A DNA stretch of 36,270 nucleotides from an uncultured Clostridia bacterium (GTDB taxonomy: Bacteria; Bacillota; Clostridia; Oscillospirales; Ruminococcaceae). A program made the translations under genes and the position numbers. Location: assembly GCA_947625335.1 (NCBI GenBank), contig CANQNY010000009.1:1-36270 (forward strand), in the 5' to 3' direction. The notes under the pieces are model-generated. The model was not told the origin of the DNA. It searched no databases and saw only the letters and a program-made list of their open reading frames with translations. Shown one piece after another: positions 9,222 through 16,881 of the stretch (its first letter is position 1; every line of letters begins with the position of its first letter).

Positions 9222-9770
9222 ATGAAATATACCGCAATTTACGACGTAAGCCGCGCACTGCTTGAGCTTATACGGGAAAAGACCATACCCGATATAATAG
9301 CGAAACCCGAGGATATAGGCTTGTGTTCTCCGGCAAATCACGGGGATTACGCTGTGGGACTTTATCTCTACAGCATCGAGCTTTCCGACAGCTTAAGGCT
9401 CAGCGGCAAGCAGAACGAGGGTCTGTTTTTGCAAAAACACCCGCCCGTTGTGCTGGATTTGTACTATATGCTCACGCCGTATTTCAAGACGGACGTTAAG
9501 TTTTTGGCTGAGCAGGAACAGCTGCTTTTCGGCAAGGTCATTCAGGCTATAAACGACAACAGCCGCGTTTTTACGGATACCAACGAGCCCGTCGAACTTC
9601 AGTCTGTCTTCCCCGATGTTGAGGAAAAACAGCGTATCTGGAACTCCGACAGCAGTTACCGCACGTCGATTTTTATCGAGGCAAAGGCGGTAATAATCGA
9701 GTCGCTTATGTCCGAAAAGGTCGCGAGAGTTACCGATGTTACTATTGCCGCGCGGCAGAAACGGAGCTAG
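9222..9770 (+). CDS. DUF4255 tail terminator/cap protein (Pvc16/Afp16-like)
   Basis: A 182-residue protein of the usual length for DUF4255. It starts with YTAIYDVSRALLELI, continues with ICSP-like IGLCSPANHGDYAVGLYLYS, and has the PPVVLDLYYMLTPYF segment that defines the family. In Afp/PVC particles this protein caps the tube and sheath at the end away from the baseplate and fixes particle length together with the tape measure. Its presence, with the AAA+ ATPase downstream, is one of the best indicators that this operon is a CIS rather than a prophage remnant. The stop is 3 nt before the next start, so translation is likely coupled. Confidence 0.88.
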   Translation: MKYTAIYDVSRALLELIREKTIPDIIAKPEDIGLCSPANHGDYAVGLYLYSIELSDSLRLSGKQNEGLFLQKHPPVVLDLYYMLTPYFKTDVKFLAEQEQLLFGKVIQAINDNSRVFTDTNEPVELQSVFPDVEEKQRIWNSDSSYRTSIFIEAKAVIIESLMSEKVARVTDVTIAARQKRS

Positions 9771-9773
9771 GCT

Positions 9774-10460
9774 ATGGACGTTATCAGCGTAAAGGTGAAT
9801 TTCGTTATAGCGCCTGTCGACGGCTTTACGGGAGAGGCTCTCACGGGGGGATATTTCGCGAGGACCTCCGAGGGAAAGTACGCTATGAAAAAGGACGGTT
9901 GTCTGGTGTTTTGGGGGCTTGCAGACGGCAAGTACGAGATAACGGTGGGCGGCGAGAGTTACATTTCAAAAACGCTTACCCTTGAAACCCGTGATGAGTG
10001 CCAAACAGCGGAGCTTACGCTTATGCCGTCGAGAAATTACCGTTTTGGCGACGAGGTGACAAAGCTGTCGGGCAGGATATCCGAGGGCGCGGGAGCGGTA
10101 AAAATAATTTTGCCCGCAGGAACTTCCTCGGCAAGGATAATCGGCGAGTACAAAAAGGGCGAAACCGTAATAAACGCTTTTCTGTCGGATATGCTCCTTC
10201 GCACGAACGCCGAGCTTTCGATAGACGGCGCAGAGTATCGCCTGAAGAAAATATCCGTTTCCGAATTCGAGCTTTCAAAGCCGCTTAAGAAAAATATCGG
10301 CGCGGAAAGCAAAATAGGCGTTGTATACGGGCTTTCGCCGAACGCGGGCGGGGAGTATTTTCTTGCCGTGAGAGGGCGTTTTGAAACGGCTTTCGCGAGC
10401 GTAAAAGGGCGTCTTCAAACGCTCGAACTGCACAGCGGCGAAAACATAATTGATTTTTGA
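9774..10460 (+). CDS. CIS-associated beta-sandwich protein, carboxypeptidase-regulatory-like N-terminus
   Basis: A 228-residue protein I cannot name. Residues 1-85 look like a transthyretin/carboxypeptidase-regulatory-like fold: VNFVIAPVDGFTGEAL, a VFWGLADGKYEITV turn and a YISKTLTL strand. Residues 90-228 are also predicted beta-rich, with no motif I recognise. There is no signal peptide or membrane segment. The start ATG follows GGAG, which lies inside the end of the preceding DUF4255 gene, and the spike-tip gene follows after 21 nt. A structural accessory to the cap or the spike tip is plausible by position; this is inference. Confidence 0.55.
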   Translation: MDVISVKVNFVIAPVDGFTGEALTGGYFARTSEGKYAMKKDGCLVFWGLADGKYEITVGGESYISKTLTLETRDECQTAELTLMPSRNYRFGDEVTKLSGRISEGAGAVKIILPAGTSSARIIGEYKKGETVINAFLSDMLLRTNAELSIDGAEYRLKKISVSEFELSKPLKKNIGAESKIGVVYGLSPNAGGEYFLAVRGRFETAFASVKGRLQTLELHSGENIIDF

Positions 10461-10481
10461 TTTGCGGGGAGAGTGCGTATT

Positions 10482-10868
10482 ATGGGAATGTTGGTATGCG
10501 GCGGCGCTAATATCCAATGCACGTTCGGAGCGGCGCCGTCGGTGCTGAACGTTCTGCCGCAGGCGAAAGTTATGAACGTTATGGCGGCGGCGACGATAAT
10601 GGACAACAAGCCGATAGTGAACATAACTCCGTTCGGTATGTGTATGAGTATGTCAAATCCTATGGTGGCTGCGGCAACGGCTGCGGCGCTGGGAGTGCTG
10701 ACGCCTATGCCGTGTATTCCCGTGACGACCGCGCCGTGGGCTCCCGGTTCGCCGACGGTGATGATAGGCGGCAATCCCGCGCTTAACAATTCCTCAAAAC
10801 TTATGTGCGCTTACGGCGGGGTAATTTCCGTAAACGTTCCGGGACAGACGACGATAAACGTTCCGTAA
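10482..10868 (+). CDS. DUF4280 PAAR-like spike tip protein
   Basis: A 128-residue protein matching the DUF4280 PAAR-like family over its whole length: MLVCGGANIQCTFGAAPS at the N-terminus, NITPFGMCMSMSNP in the middle, PMPCIPVTTAPWAPGSP, and SSKLMCAYGGVI near the end. Cysteines at 6, 13, 54, 78 and 109 are in the family's conserved places. PAAR-like proteins form the sharpened cone on the spike of contractile systems and can carry or recruit effectors. The ATG at 10482 is chosen over the GTG at 10473 because GGGGAGAG sits 8 nt before it. The product is short, without an effector extension, so cargo would have to be a separate protein. Confidence 0.88.
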   Translation: MGMLVCGGANIQCTFGAAPSVLNVLPQAKVMNVMAAATIMDNKPIVNITPFGMCMSMSNPMVAAATAAALGVLTPMPCIPVTTAPWAPGSPTVMIGGNPALNNSSKLMCAYGGVISVNVPGQTTINVP

Positions 10869-10908
10869 ACGCTTTTCCCCGAAATTCCGAAAAAAAGAGG
10901 TGTGACCC

Positions 10909-13491
10909 TTGAACAGGACGCTTGTAAATATAATCGGCGCGGTTTTGGCGGCGGCGTTTGCGGCGATTTATATCTTCATGGGGTATATGCAGAGCTTTGA
11001 CCCCGTAGTTCTCGTTTCGTCGACAAGCTCCGGCACGGTCATTGCCGAAATGGACATTTCGTATATAACTCTTATAAAGAAAAACGGCTCGCATATCGAC
11101 GGGAAAATAAGATTTGACCGCATTGACGACCTCGAAAACGACGAACTTCGCATAAACGCGCCCGCCGCGGTATGCGAGGACGGCGGGAAGATATATTTCG
11201 TCAAAAGCAGCGTTACTTCGGGAAATTCCGTTCCCGATTACGAGGTAAGTATCGCGGATTTCGGCAGAAAAAAGCTGCTGCCCGTATTTTCAATGTCGCA
11301 GGAGGAAATTGAGAATGCTCTTTCCGCCGCGTTGGGAACTGACGGCGATATTACGATATACGATGTTGATTTCAGCGTCGAAAACGGAGATGTGTGCATT
11401 TACATTTACGCCTACGAGGGGCGGGGGCTTACTGATACGATGTTCAGACTTTGCCGCAGCGGCGGCGGATTTCAAGCCGAACGCCTGTTTTCGGGTATGG
11501 AGGGGACGAATTTTCTTCCCTTGGGCGGCGATGTGCTTTGGACAAACCGCGAGGGAGGGCTTTTCCTGAACGCGGAGAGGCTGTCGGACGACGTTTACCG
11601 CGATTTGTACGCGATCGGCAAAAATACCGCCGTATGCTTTGACAGCACGAAAAATTCCTACAGCGTGATAAACTCCAAGGAACACACCGAAACGCCCTGC
11701 ACGGATATTGACAGCGTAATGAACGCTTACGGTCTGAAAAGGCAGAATATTTCGGGAATTTTCCCCGAAAACGGCGAGATTTGGCTTGCCGTAGACCAAT
11801 CTGACAAACATTCGCTGATAAATACGTCGAACGGCGCGCAATTTGAACATCTTTACGCCGACAGCACGGCAATTCTTATCCTGAAGTGTCTGGGGCTTGC
11901 GGCGGCGGGATTTGCGGCGGCGTGGCTTATCGCTCTTGCCGTTTACGGAATAAAGGTTTCGGGAAGCTCCGTTTTAAGATTTGCAGCAGTTTGTGTGCCC
12001 GTTTTTTGCGTGTTCTGCGTTGTGCTTTATTTCGGGGAATTTGTGTTCCTTTTGCTTGAACAGACTCTCAAAATGGCGGATGATCTCGGCGCAGCCGCGC
12101 TGCAGTGCGAGTCAATGGGTCTTGTGGACGAGATAGAGGATTTCGGTTATAATGAAAAATACGCCGATGAAACCGTTCACGCATGTATGACTTTCGATTA
12201 TTTCCGCAGCGTCGGCGGCGCAGATTCGGATATGAGCGTGACGGTGGATTATTTCGGGTATTCCGAAACTGCGGGGAATTTTGTAAACTGGGAAGACATG
12301 GTGTGGGGAATTTATGACAACCCGCCCGAGGAGATTTTCCCCGAAAAGCTTTTAGACGACTTAAAACTCTGCCTTGCCGACGGAAAACGCCGCACCGTAA
12401 GCTCTTACGGCAGCAACTGCATTACCGTGTATATGATTTCCCCCGTAAAGTCGCAGTCGGGGAAGATAACGGGCTTTTACCTGCTCAGCAGCATTTCCAT
12501 CGTGGCGCAGTACCGCGGTATCGAGCTTATAATGATACTGCTGTCGTACCAGATAATCCTCTGCGCGGCGGTAATGGCGGTGTCGATAGCGTCTGCGGCG
12601 GCGTATCTTCGCGGACTTGGAAAGCTGCGCGCGAAAGCTGCCGATTTTGTTGACAAGGGTTATTTCACCGAACCCGAAACCCTGAAAACCCTGAAAAACA
12701 AGAGGCGCGTTTCAAACGAGATAACGATTATTTCCGACGAATTCGACGAGCTTGTCGCCGACGTCAACGCCAACAACGCCGAAATGATGAATTTCCGCGT
12801 GATGAACAGGGCGTATTTCCCCGACGCGGTGTTAAAACTCCTCGGCAGAAAGAACATTTCCGCCGTGACCTTCATGGAACAAGCCTGCGAAAACGTCTAC
12901 TGCCTTATTGCCGTTCTTCCGAGTGAATACAGCGGTTTTAAGGCTATGAACGGACTGCTGTCTGCGCTCAGCGAAAAGCTTTCCGAGTACAACGCGTTTA
13001 TGACCGAAGTCAGCGGGACGGTTCTCGGGATTTATTCCGAAAGCCCCAAATCCATAAATATCCTGTTTTTCTTAAAGGAATACGACAGCCGAATTAAAAC
13101 GGCGTTCGACAGGTGCTATCTAAACGCTGGCGGTATGCGAATGGGCGAACGCCGCAGTTTCGACGTATCTTTCGAGGACGAGGAACGGGAAAATATCGTC
13201 GTCGGCGCTATGTTAAGCACCGGAGCGGGTTCGGCAGTTACCGAGAGGGCTCTTGCGGAAAACGAATACGAATTCACGAAAATTCCCATAGGAATGGCTG
13301 ATAACGAGATGATATACGAAATAATGAGAGAGCATATCCCCGACGCTGTGTGCGAACATCTGCGAAACGGCGTAAAGCTTTACTTTAACGGTGAATACAA
13401 GCATTCGCGGGAGATGTTTATAAGGGTACTAAAGCTCCAACCGAAAAATCGGACCGCAAGGTACTATATATCTCTCATAGACGACGCTTAA
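10909..13491 (+). CDS. Four-TM sensor with degenerate cyclase-like domain and TPR (paralogue 1)
   Basis: An 860-residue protein starting at TTG 10909 behind AAAGAGGTGTGA. Layout: TM1 7-27; a roughly 290-residue outside domain with propeller-like blade repeats; TM2 321-348; TM3 355-383; a second outside domain of about 155 residues; TM4 538-567; a HAMP-like linker 568-625; a domain at about 626-790 that begins NRAYFPDAVLKLLGRKNISAV, the usual entry of class III adenylate/guanylate cyclase domains; and a TPR-like end (NGVKLYFNGEYKHSREMFIR). The metal-binding aspartates expected soon after that entry are absent (the site reads CLIAVLPSEYSGF), so cyclase activity is unlikely. It is probably a receptor whose cytoplasmic part binds a ligand or partner. 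It lies between spike and ATPase genes, so a role in CIS control or docking is inferred. Confidence 0.65.
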   Translation: MNRTLVNIIGAVLAAAFAAIYIFMGYMQSFDPVVLVSSTSSGTVIAEMDISYITLIKKNGSHIDGKIRFDRIDDLENDELRINAPAAVCEDGGKIYFVKSSVTSGNSVPDYEVSIADFGRKKLLPVFSMSQEEIENALSAALGTDGDITIYDVDFSVENGDVCIYIYAYEGRGLTDTMFRLCRSGGGFQAERLFSGMEGTNFLPLGGDVLWTNREGGLFLNAERLSDDVYRDLYAIGKNTAVCFDSTKNSYSVINSKEHTETPCTDIDSVMNAYGLKRQNISGIFPENGEIWLAVDQSDKHSLINTSNGAQFEHLYADSTAILILKCLGLAAAGFAAAWLIALAVYGIKVSGSSVLRFAAVCVPVFCVFCVVLYFGEFVFLLLEQTLKMADDLGAAALQCESMGLVDEIEDFGYNEKYADETVHACMTFDYFRSVGGADSDMSVTVDYFGYSETAGNFVNWEDMVWGIYDNPPEEIFPEKLLDDLKLCLADGKRRTVSSYGSNCITVYMISPVKSQSGKITGFYLLSSISIVAQYRGIELIMILLSYQIILCAAVMAVSIASAAAYLRGLGKLRAKAADFVDKGYFTEPETLKTLKNKRRVSNEITIISDEFDELVADVNANNAEMMNFRVMNRAYFPDAVLKLLGRKNISAVTFMEQACENVYCLIAVLPSEYSGFKAMNGLLSALSEKLSEYNAFMTEVSGTVLGIYSESPKSINILFFLKEYDSRIKTAFDRCYLNAGGMRMGERRSFDVSFEDEERENIVVGAMLSTGAGSAVTERALAENEYEFTKIPIGMADNEMIYEIMREHIPDAVCEHLRNGVKLYFNGEYKHSREMFIRVLKLQPKNRTARYYISLIDDA

Positions 13492-13518
13492 TTTCCGGCT
13501 GAAAGGAGGTGCGACCGA

Positions 13519-15933
13519 ATGGGCGTGCGGGCGAAAATTCTCATCTGGACGGCGGTGCTGCTTATAGCGTCCGCTGTCGCGGCAATGCTGCTGTCGGGCG
13601 GGAACGTAAACTTTTGCAAGAGCATTATCCGCGAAAACGGCGAAACTTATCTTCTAAGCGAGAAAGACTATTTTTCCTCCGTGCTTAAAATTGACGGCGC
13701 GGGGAAGATAACCGACCGTGTGACGCTTTTGAGCGCGAACCCGTTCGGGCTTACCTACAGGAGTTTTCACGACCTTTCGGCGGACGAAAACGGCGATATT
13801 TACATATCCTGCACGGTCTACGGGAATAACAACAAAGTTTTTGCCGAGGTGTATAAACTCGACTTTACATTAGGACTTCCCCGCCTTGTGTGGCGTTCCG
13901 AGGAAAACGCCTTTTCGGAGGATTTTCGCGCGCAGGCGTCAAACGGACGGCTCTTTATTATTTCGTCAGCAGACGGCGTTTCGGAAATTTTTGAGTACAG
14001 CGGCGGCATTTTAGGAAAACTTGACGCAAAATGCCCCGATAATATCGAGTATAAAAATATTATGTTTATTGACGGCTCGGAGTACGCCTGCGCCGAGGAA
14101 GTAGGTGTATTTAAGGACGGAAAACCCCTCTATCCCGCAAACGGCACGGCAAACGTCAACGGTTTTCATTACGAAAACGGTATTTTGAGCTTTGTGGATA
14201 TCGGAACGCATAAACTTTTATGCTATAATACAAAAACGGGGGAGTTTTCCGAAATCGACTGTTCCTACGCCGATTTTCCGTATATGCAGGGTATGAGCGC
14301 GTATCCCGACGGCAGGATAGTCTGCTCGTTTGAGAGCGGAGAACAGCTCCTCGGAAAGATTTTTGAGCGTTCGGGAGAGGCGGTCGTTTATTCAAAACTT
14401 CGCGGGGATTTTCCTGTTAAGGTATTTGCGGGAATTTTCCTCTTTGCAGCGGCGTTTTCGGGGATAATTTTCCTGCTTTACAGAATTATCTTTGTAAGGC
14501 GCAAAAACAAATCGACATACCGTTCCGCGGCGTCCTCGGCAACGGCTCTTTCGGCGGGGATATCGCTGCTGTTGGCAGGCGCGCTCTGTCCGCTCGTTTA
14601 CAGAACTGTAAACAGGTTAAACGATTATCAAAACGGTTTTCTTGATGAAAACACCTCGCGGCTTTTTGCAGGATATTTAAAGGCAAATTTCTCGCTTGAG
14701 GACGGCAGCGTACCGTACTTTACGGAGGAGGACGGAAAACGCATTGACGATATGCTGTCGAAGTATAACGAAAAGCTTGCCGAAAGCGGTCTTATGCAGT
14801 GTGATTTTTTCGTTTTTGCAATGAGCGACGACGTCCCCTATTGCATTTACCGAAACGGTAATTACGAGCCTATCCCCGCAATGTATACGGTCACTCTGGA
14901 CTGCGCGGATAAAATTGCCGAGTGTATCGGTAAAGACTCCGCTGTAACGCTTGTCGACAGAAAAACTTCGGGAATTTACAAATTGACCGTTCAGCCGTTC
15001 AGCGCATTATCGGGCGTGTCCGCAGTAAATATCTGCGTTTGTGTTCGGTCAAATTCCTACCCTGCCGCTCAAAGCCGCGTTTCGGCGGTAGCGTTTACGA
15101 CGGCGGCTATTCTCGCGGTAACGGTGCTGTTGCTTGTTATCACAAATATAATATTGAGGTTCAATCTTCGGCGGCTAAAACGCCTTAAAAACGCATTCGG
15201 GAAGTATAAGAAGAACGAAGACCCCGATGAGTTCCTAATTCCGGGAAACGACGAGGTTTCCGCAACGGGCGGGGCTATCTCGCTTATGACCGAGAGCATT
15301 CGCGTTCACCAGCGCGACTTAAGCGTCGGAAACCGCAAATACAGGCGGCTTATGTCCGAGGGCGTGCTGCGGCTGCTCGGCACGGACGAGGTTTCCAAGA
15401 TAAATTTCGGCGAATATGTCACGGAAAATGTTCTGCTTGTGAGATTTATGGTCTGCGGCGATAAGTCCGTTCTCGAAGGCATAGGAACGTTTGCCGACAG
15501 GCTCGGCGGCGGGGTTTTAAGCTTTAGCAGCCGCAAGGCGGACGTGTGCTTTTCAAAGTCCGAGAGCTTTCCCGAAGTTCTTAAAACGCTGTCGGAACTT
15601 GATTTTCCGTATGAAGTACTCGCGTCCTGCGGGGAACTTTGCGCGGGCAGCGCAGGCGACAGTCAAAACGCGTGGCTTGCGGCTATGTCCGACGAGCTTG
15701 CCGATTTTGACAGGATATGCTTTAAAAGCGCGGGCGTACAGCGCGTTTTGATCTCCGCGAAATGCGAAAAGTGGTTTTCCCGCGCGGAATATGATACCGT
15801 TGAACTTTGCGGTTCGGAATATTTTGAGGTAAGGGCAGGTGAAATTTATGAGGACGCGTCGCCGAAGAATGGCGATAATTCTGACAGCGGCAGCGATACT
15901 GCTGACAGCGGCGATAATATTTTCGCTCGTTGA
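13519..15933 (+). CDS. Four-TM sensor with degenerate cyclase-like domain (paralogue 2)
   Basis: An 804-residue protein whose architecture parallels its upstream neighbour: TM1 7-26; outside domain with propeller-like blades (FHDLSADENGDIYISCTVYG is a typical blade); TM2 301-326; TM3 339-362; second outside domain; TM4 522-547; HAMP-like linker; and a cyclase-like remnant from about residue 605 (YRRLMSEGVLRLLGTDEV). This remnant is further decayed than in paralogue 1, with no catalytic residues. It lacks the TPR tail and ends in a Ser/Asp/Gly-rich stretch. The ribosome site is GAAAGGAGGTGCGA before ATG 13519. The matching TM spacing suggests tandem duplication and possible heterodimerisation. 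Its last 86 nt overlap the next gene in another frame. Confidence 0.65.
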   Translation: MGVRAKILIWTAVLLIASAVAAMLLSGGNVNFCKSIIRENGETYLLSEKDYFSSVLKIDGAGKITDRVTLLSANPFGLTYRSFHDLSADENGDIYISCTVYGNNNKVFAEVYKLDFTLGLPRLVWRSEENAFSEDFRAQASNGRLFIISSADGVSEIFEYSGGILGKLDAKCPDNIEYKNIMFIDGSEYACAEEVGVFKDGKPLYPANGTANVNGFHYENGILSFVDIGTHKLLCYNTKTGEFSEIDCSYADFPYMQGMSAYPDGRIVCSFESGEQLLGKIFERSGEAVVYSKLRGDFPVKVFAGIFLFAAAFSGIIFLLYRIIFVRRKNKSTYRSAASSATALSAGISLLLAGALCPLVYRTVNRLNDYQNGFLDENTSRLFAGYLKANFSLEDGSVPYFTEEDGKRIDDMLSKYNEKLAESGLMQCDFFVFAMSDDVPYCIYRNGNYEPIPAMYTVTLDCADKIAECIGKDSAVTLVDRKTSGIYKLTVQPFSALSGVSAVNICVCVRSNSYPAAQSRVSAVAFTTAAILAVTVLLLVITNIILRFNLRRLKRLKNAFGKYKKNEDPDEFLIPGNDEVSATGGAISLMTESIRVHQRDLSVGNRKYRRLMSEGVLRLLGTDEVSKINFGEYVTENVLLVRFMVCGDKSVLEGIGTFADRLGGGVLSFSSRKADVCFSKSESFPEVLKTLSELDFPYEVLASCGELCAGSAGDSQNAWLAAMSDELADFDRICFKSAGVQRVLISAKCEKWFSRAEYDTVELCGSEYFEVRAGEIYEDASPKNGDNSDSGSDTADSGDNIFAR

Positions 15934-16459
15934 ATACAACCTGCAAAAAACGCCCTCCGCGTTTGAGTATATAGCCGAGGCGGAGCGGCTGATAAATATC
16001 GGCGAATACAACTCCGCTGCCGAAAAATGCTCGGAGGGCTTGAAAAAATACCCGAACGACGATGAGTTGTATCTCAAAAAAGCGCAGGCTTACCTGCTTG
16101 CGGGAGACGGGGAAAAGGCTCTCGGAACGGTAGAATTCGGTTACAAGCAGACAGGCAGCAGCGCGCTTTCACAATACCGCGAGGAGAATTTCCCCGTAAC
16201 GATTTCTTCTCCCGAATTTTCCGAGGTTGCGGGCGGCGGCGTGTTCGGCGCTCCCGAAAGCGACGGACAGTCAGACCCGGTTTCCGACCCGCAAAACAAG
16301 ACGGAATACACCAACCCCTACCCTGAGGAAGACGAAATAAACGTTGTTATTCCGTCCGTACAGCCTGCTCCGCCCGAAAACAGCGGGGATAATCAGAGCA
16401 GCGGGAACAGCGGGGACAATTCCGGGCAAAATTTAACAGAAAGTGAGAATGTTCAATGA
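15848..16459 (+). CDS. Membrane-anchored TPR protein
   Basis: A 203-residue protein from ATG 15848, with GGCAGGTGA upstream. The N-terminus is RTRRRRM followed by a hydrophobic segment at 8-28, giving a signal-anchor with the rest outside. Residues about 38-103 hold TPR-like helices (AERLINIGEYNSAAEKCSEG, then DDELYLKKAQAYLLAGDGEK). Residues 130-203 are low-complexity, rich in Pro, Asn, Ser, Gly and acidic residues, as in wall-spanning linkers. The start lies 86 nt inside the preceding gene; the basic-plus-hydrophobic N-terminus argues that this overlap is real. Its stop overlaps the next start (ATGA). A protein-interaction role at the cell surface is likely; the partner is unknown. Confidence 0.65.
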   Translation: MRTRRRRMAIILTAAAILLTAAIIFSLVEYNLQKTPSAFEYIAEAERLINIGEYNSAAEKCSEGLKKYPNDDELYLKKAQAYLLAGDGEKALGTVEFGYKQTGSSALSQYREENFPVTISSPEFSEVAGGGVFGAPESDGQSDPVSDPQNKTEYTNPYPEEDEINVVIPSVQPAPPENSGDNQSSGNSGDNSGQNLTESENVQ

Positions 16460-16878
16460 AAGAAAAAATCAAAGCGTACCTTGAAAGCAAAAATATCCGT
16501 TTTGTCGACAACGACGCCTTTTTAAGTTTCGGCGTGAACGGAAAGGACACGTTCTGGACAACGGCAATCAGAGCCGACGACAGCATCGTAAACATCTATT
16601 CGATTGTTCCGACTAAAGTCCCCGCCGAGAGATACGACTCGTTTATAAAGGCTGCAAACGCCCTGAACGTCAATATTCGCTACGGGAGCTTTGAGCTTGT
16701 CACCGAGGGCGAGGGCGCGGGCGAGGCGCGCTGCAGAACGCCGCTGTTTATTCCGAAAAGTCTTGACGGCGTTGCGTTTACGGAGCTTATGGACAGCGTT
16801 ATTATGTTTCACGAGGGTGTTATGGACGCGTTCGCAGCGGAAATGGTAAAGATTGCCTGCTCCGATAATGAGGAATAA
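16456..16878 (+). CDS. YbjN-like / secretion-chaperone-fold protein
   Basis: A 140-residue soluble protein. The pattern MKEKIKAYLESKNIRF, then strands around VNIYSIVPTKVP, and a C-terminal helix around MDSVIMFHEGVMDAFAAEM resembles the YbjN family, whose fold is related to type III secretion chaperones. There is no signal peptide. It is coupled to the TPR gene by a 4-nt ATGA overlap and sits 3 nt before the ATPase gene. By fold and position it could be a chaperone for the CIS ATPase or for cargo; this is inference, and the family match is from pattern alone. Confidence 0.55.
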   Translation: MKEKIKAYLESKNIRFVDNDAFLSFGVNGKDTFWTTAIRADDSIVNIYSIVPTKVPAERYDSFIKAANALNVNIRYGSFELVTEGEGAGEARCRTPLFIPKSLDGVAFTELMDSVIMFHEGVMDAFAAEMVKIACSDNEE

Positions 16879-16881
16879 GCC

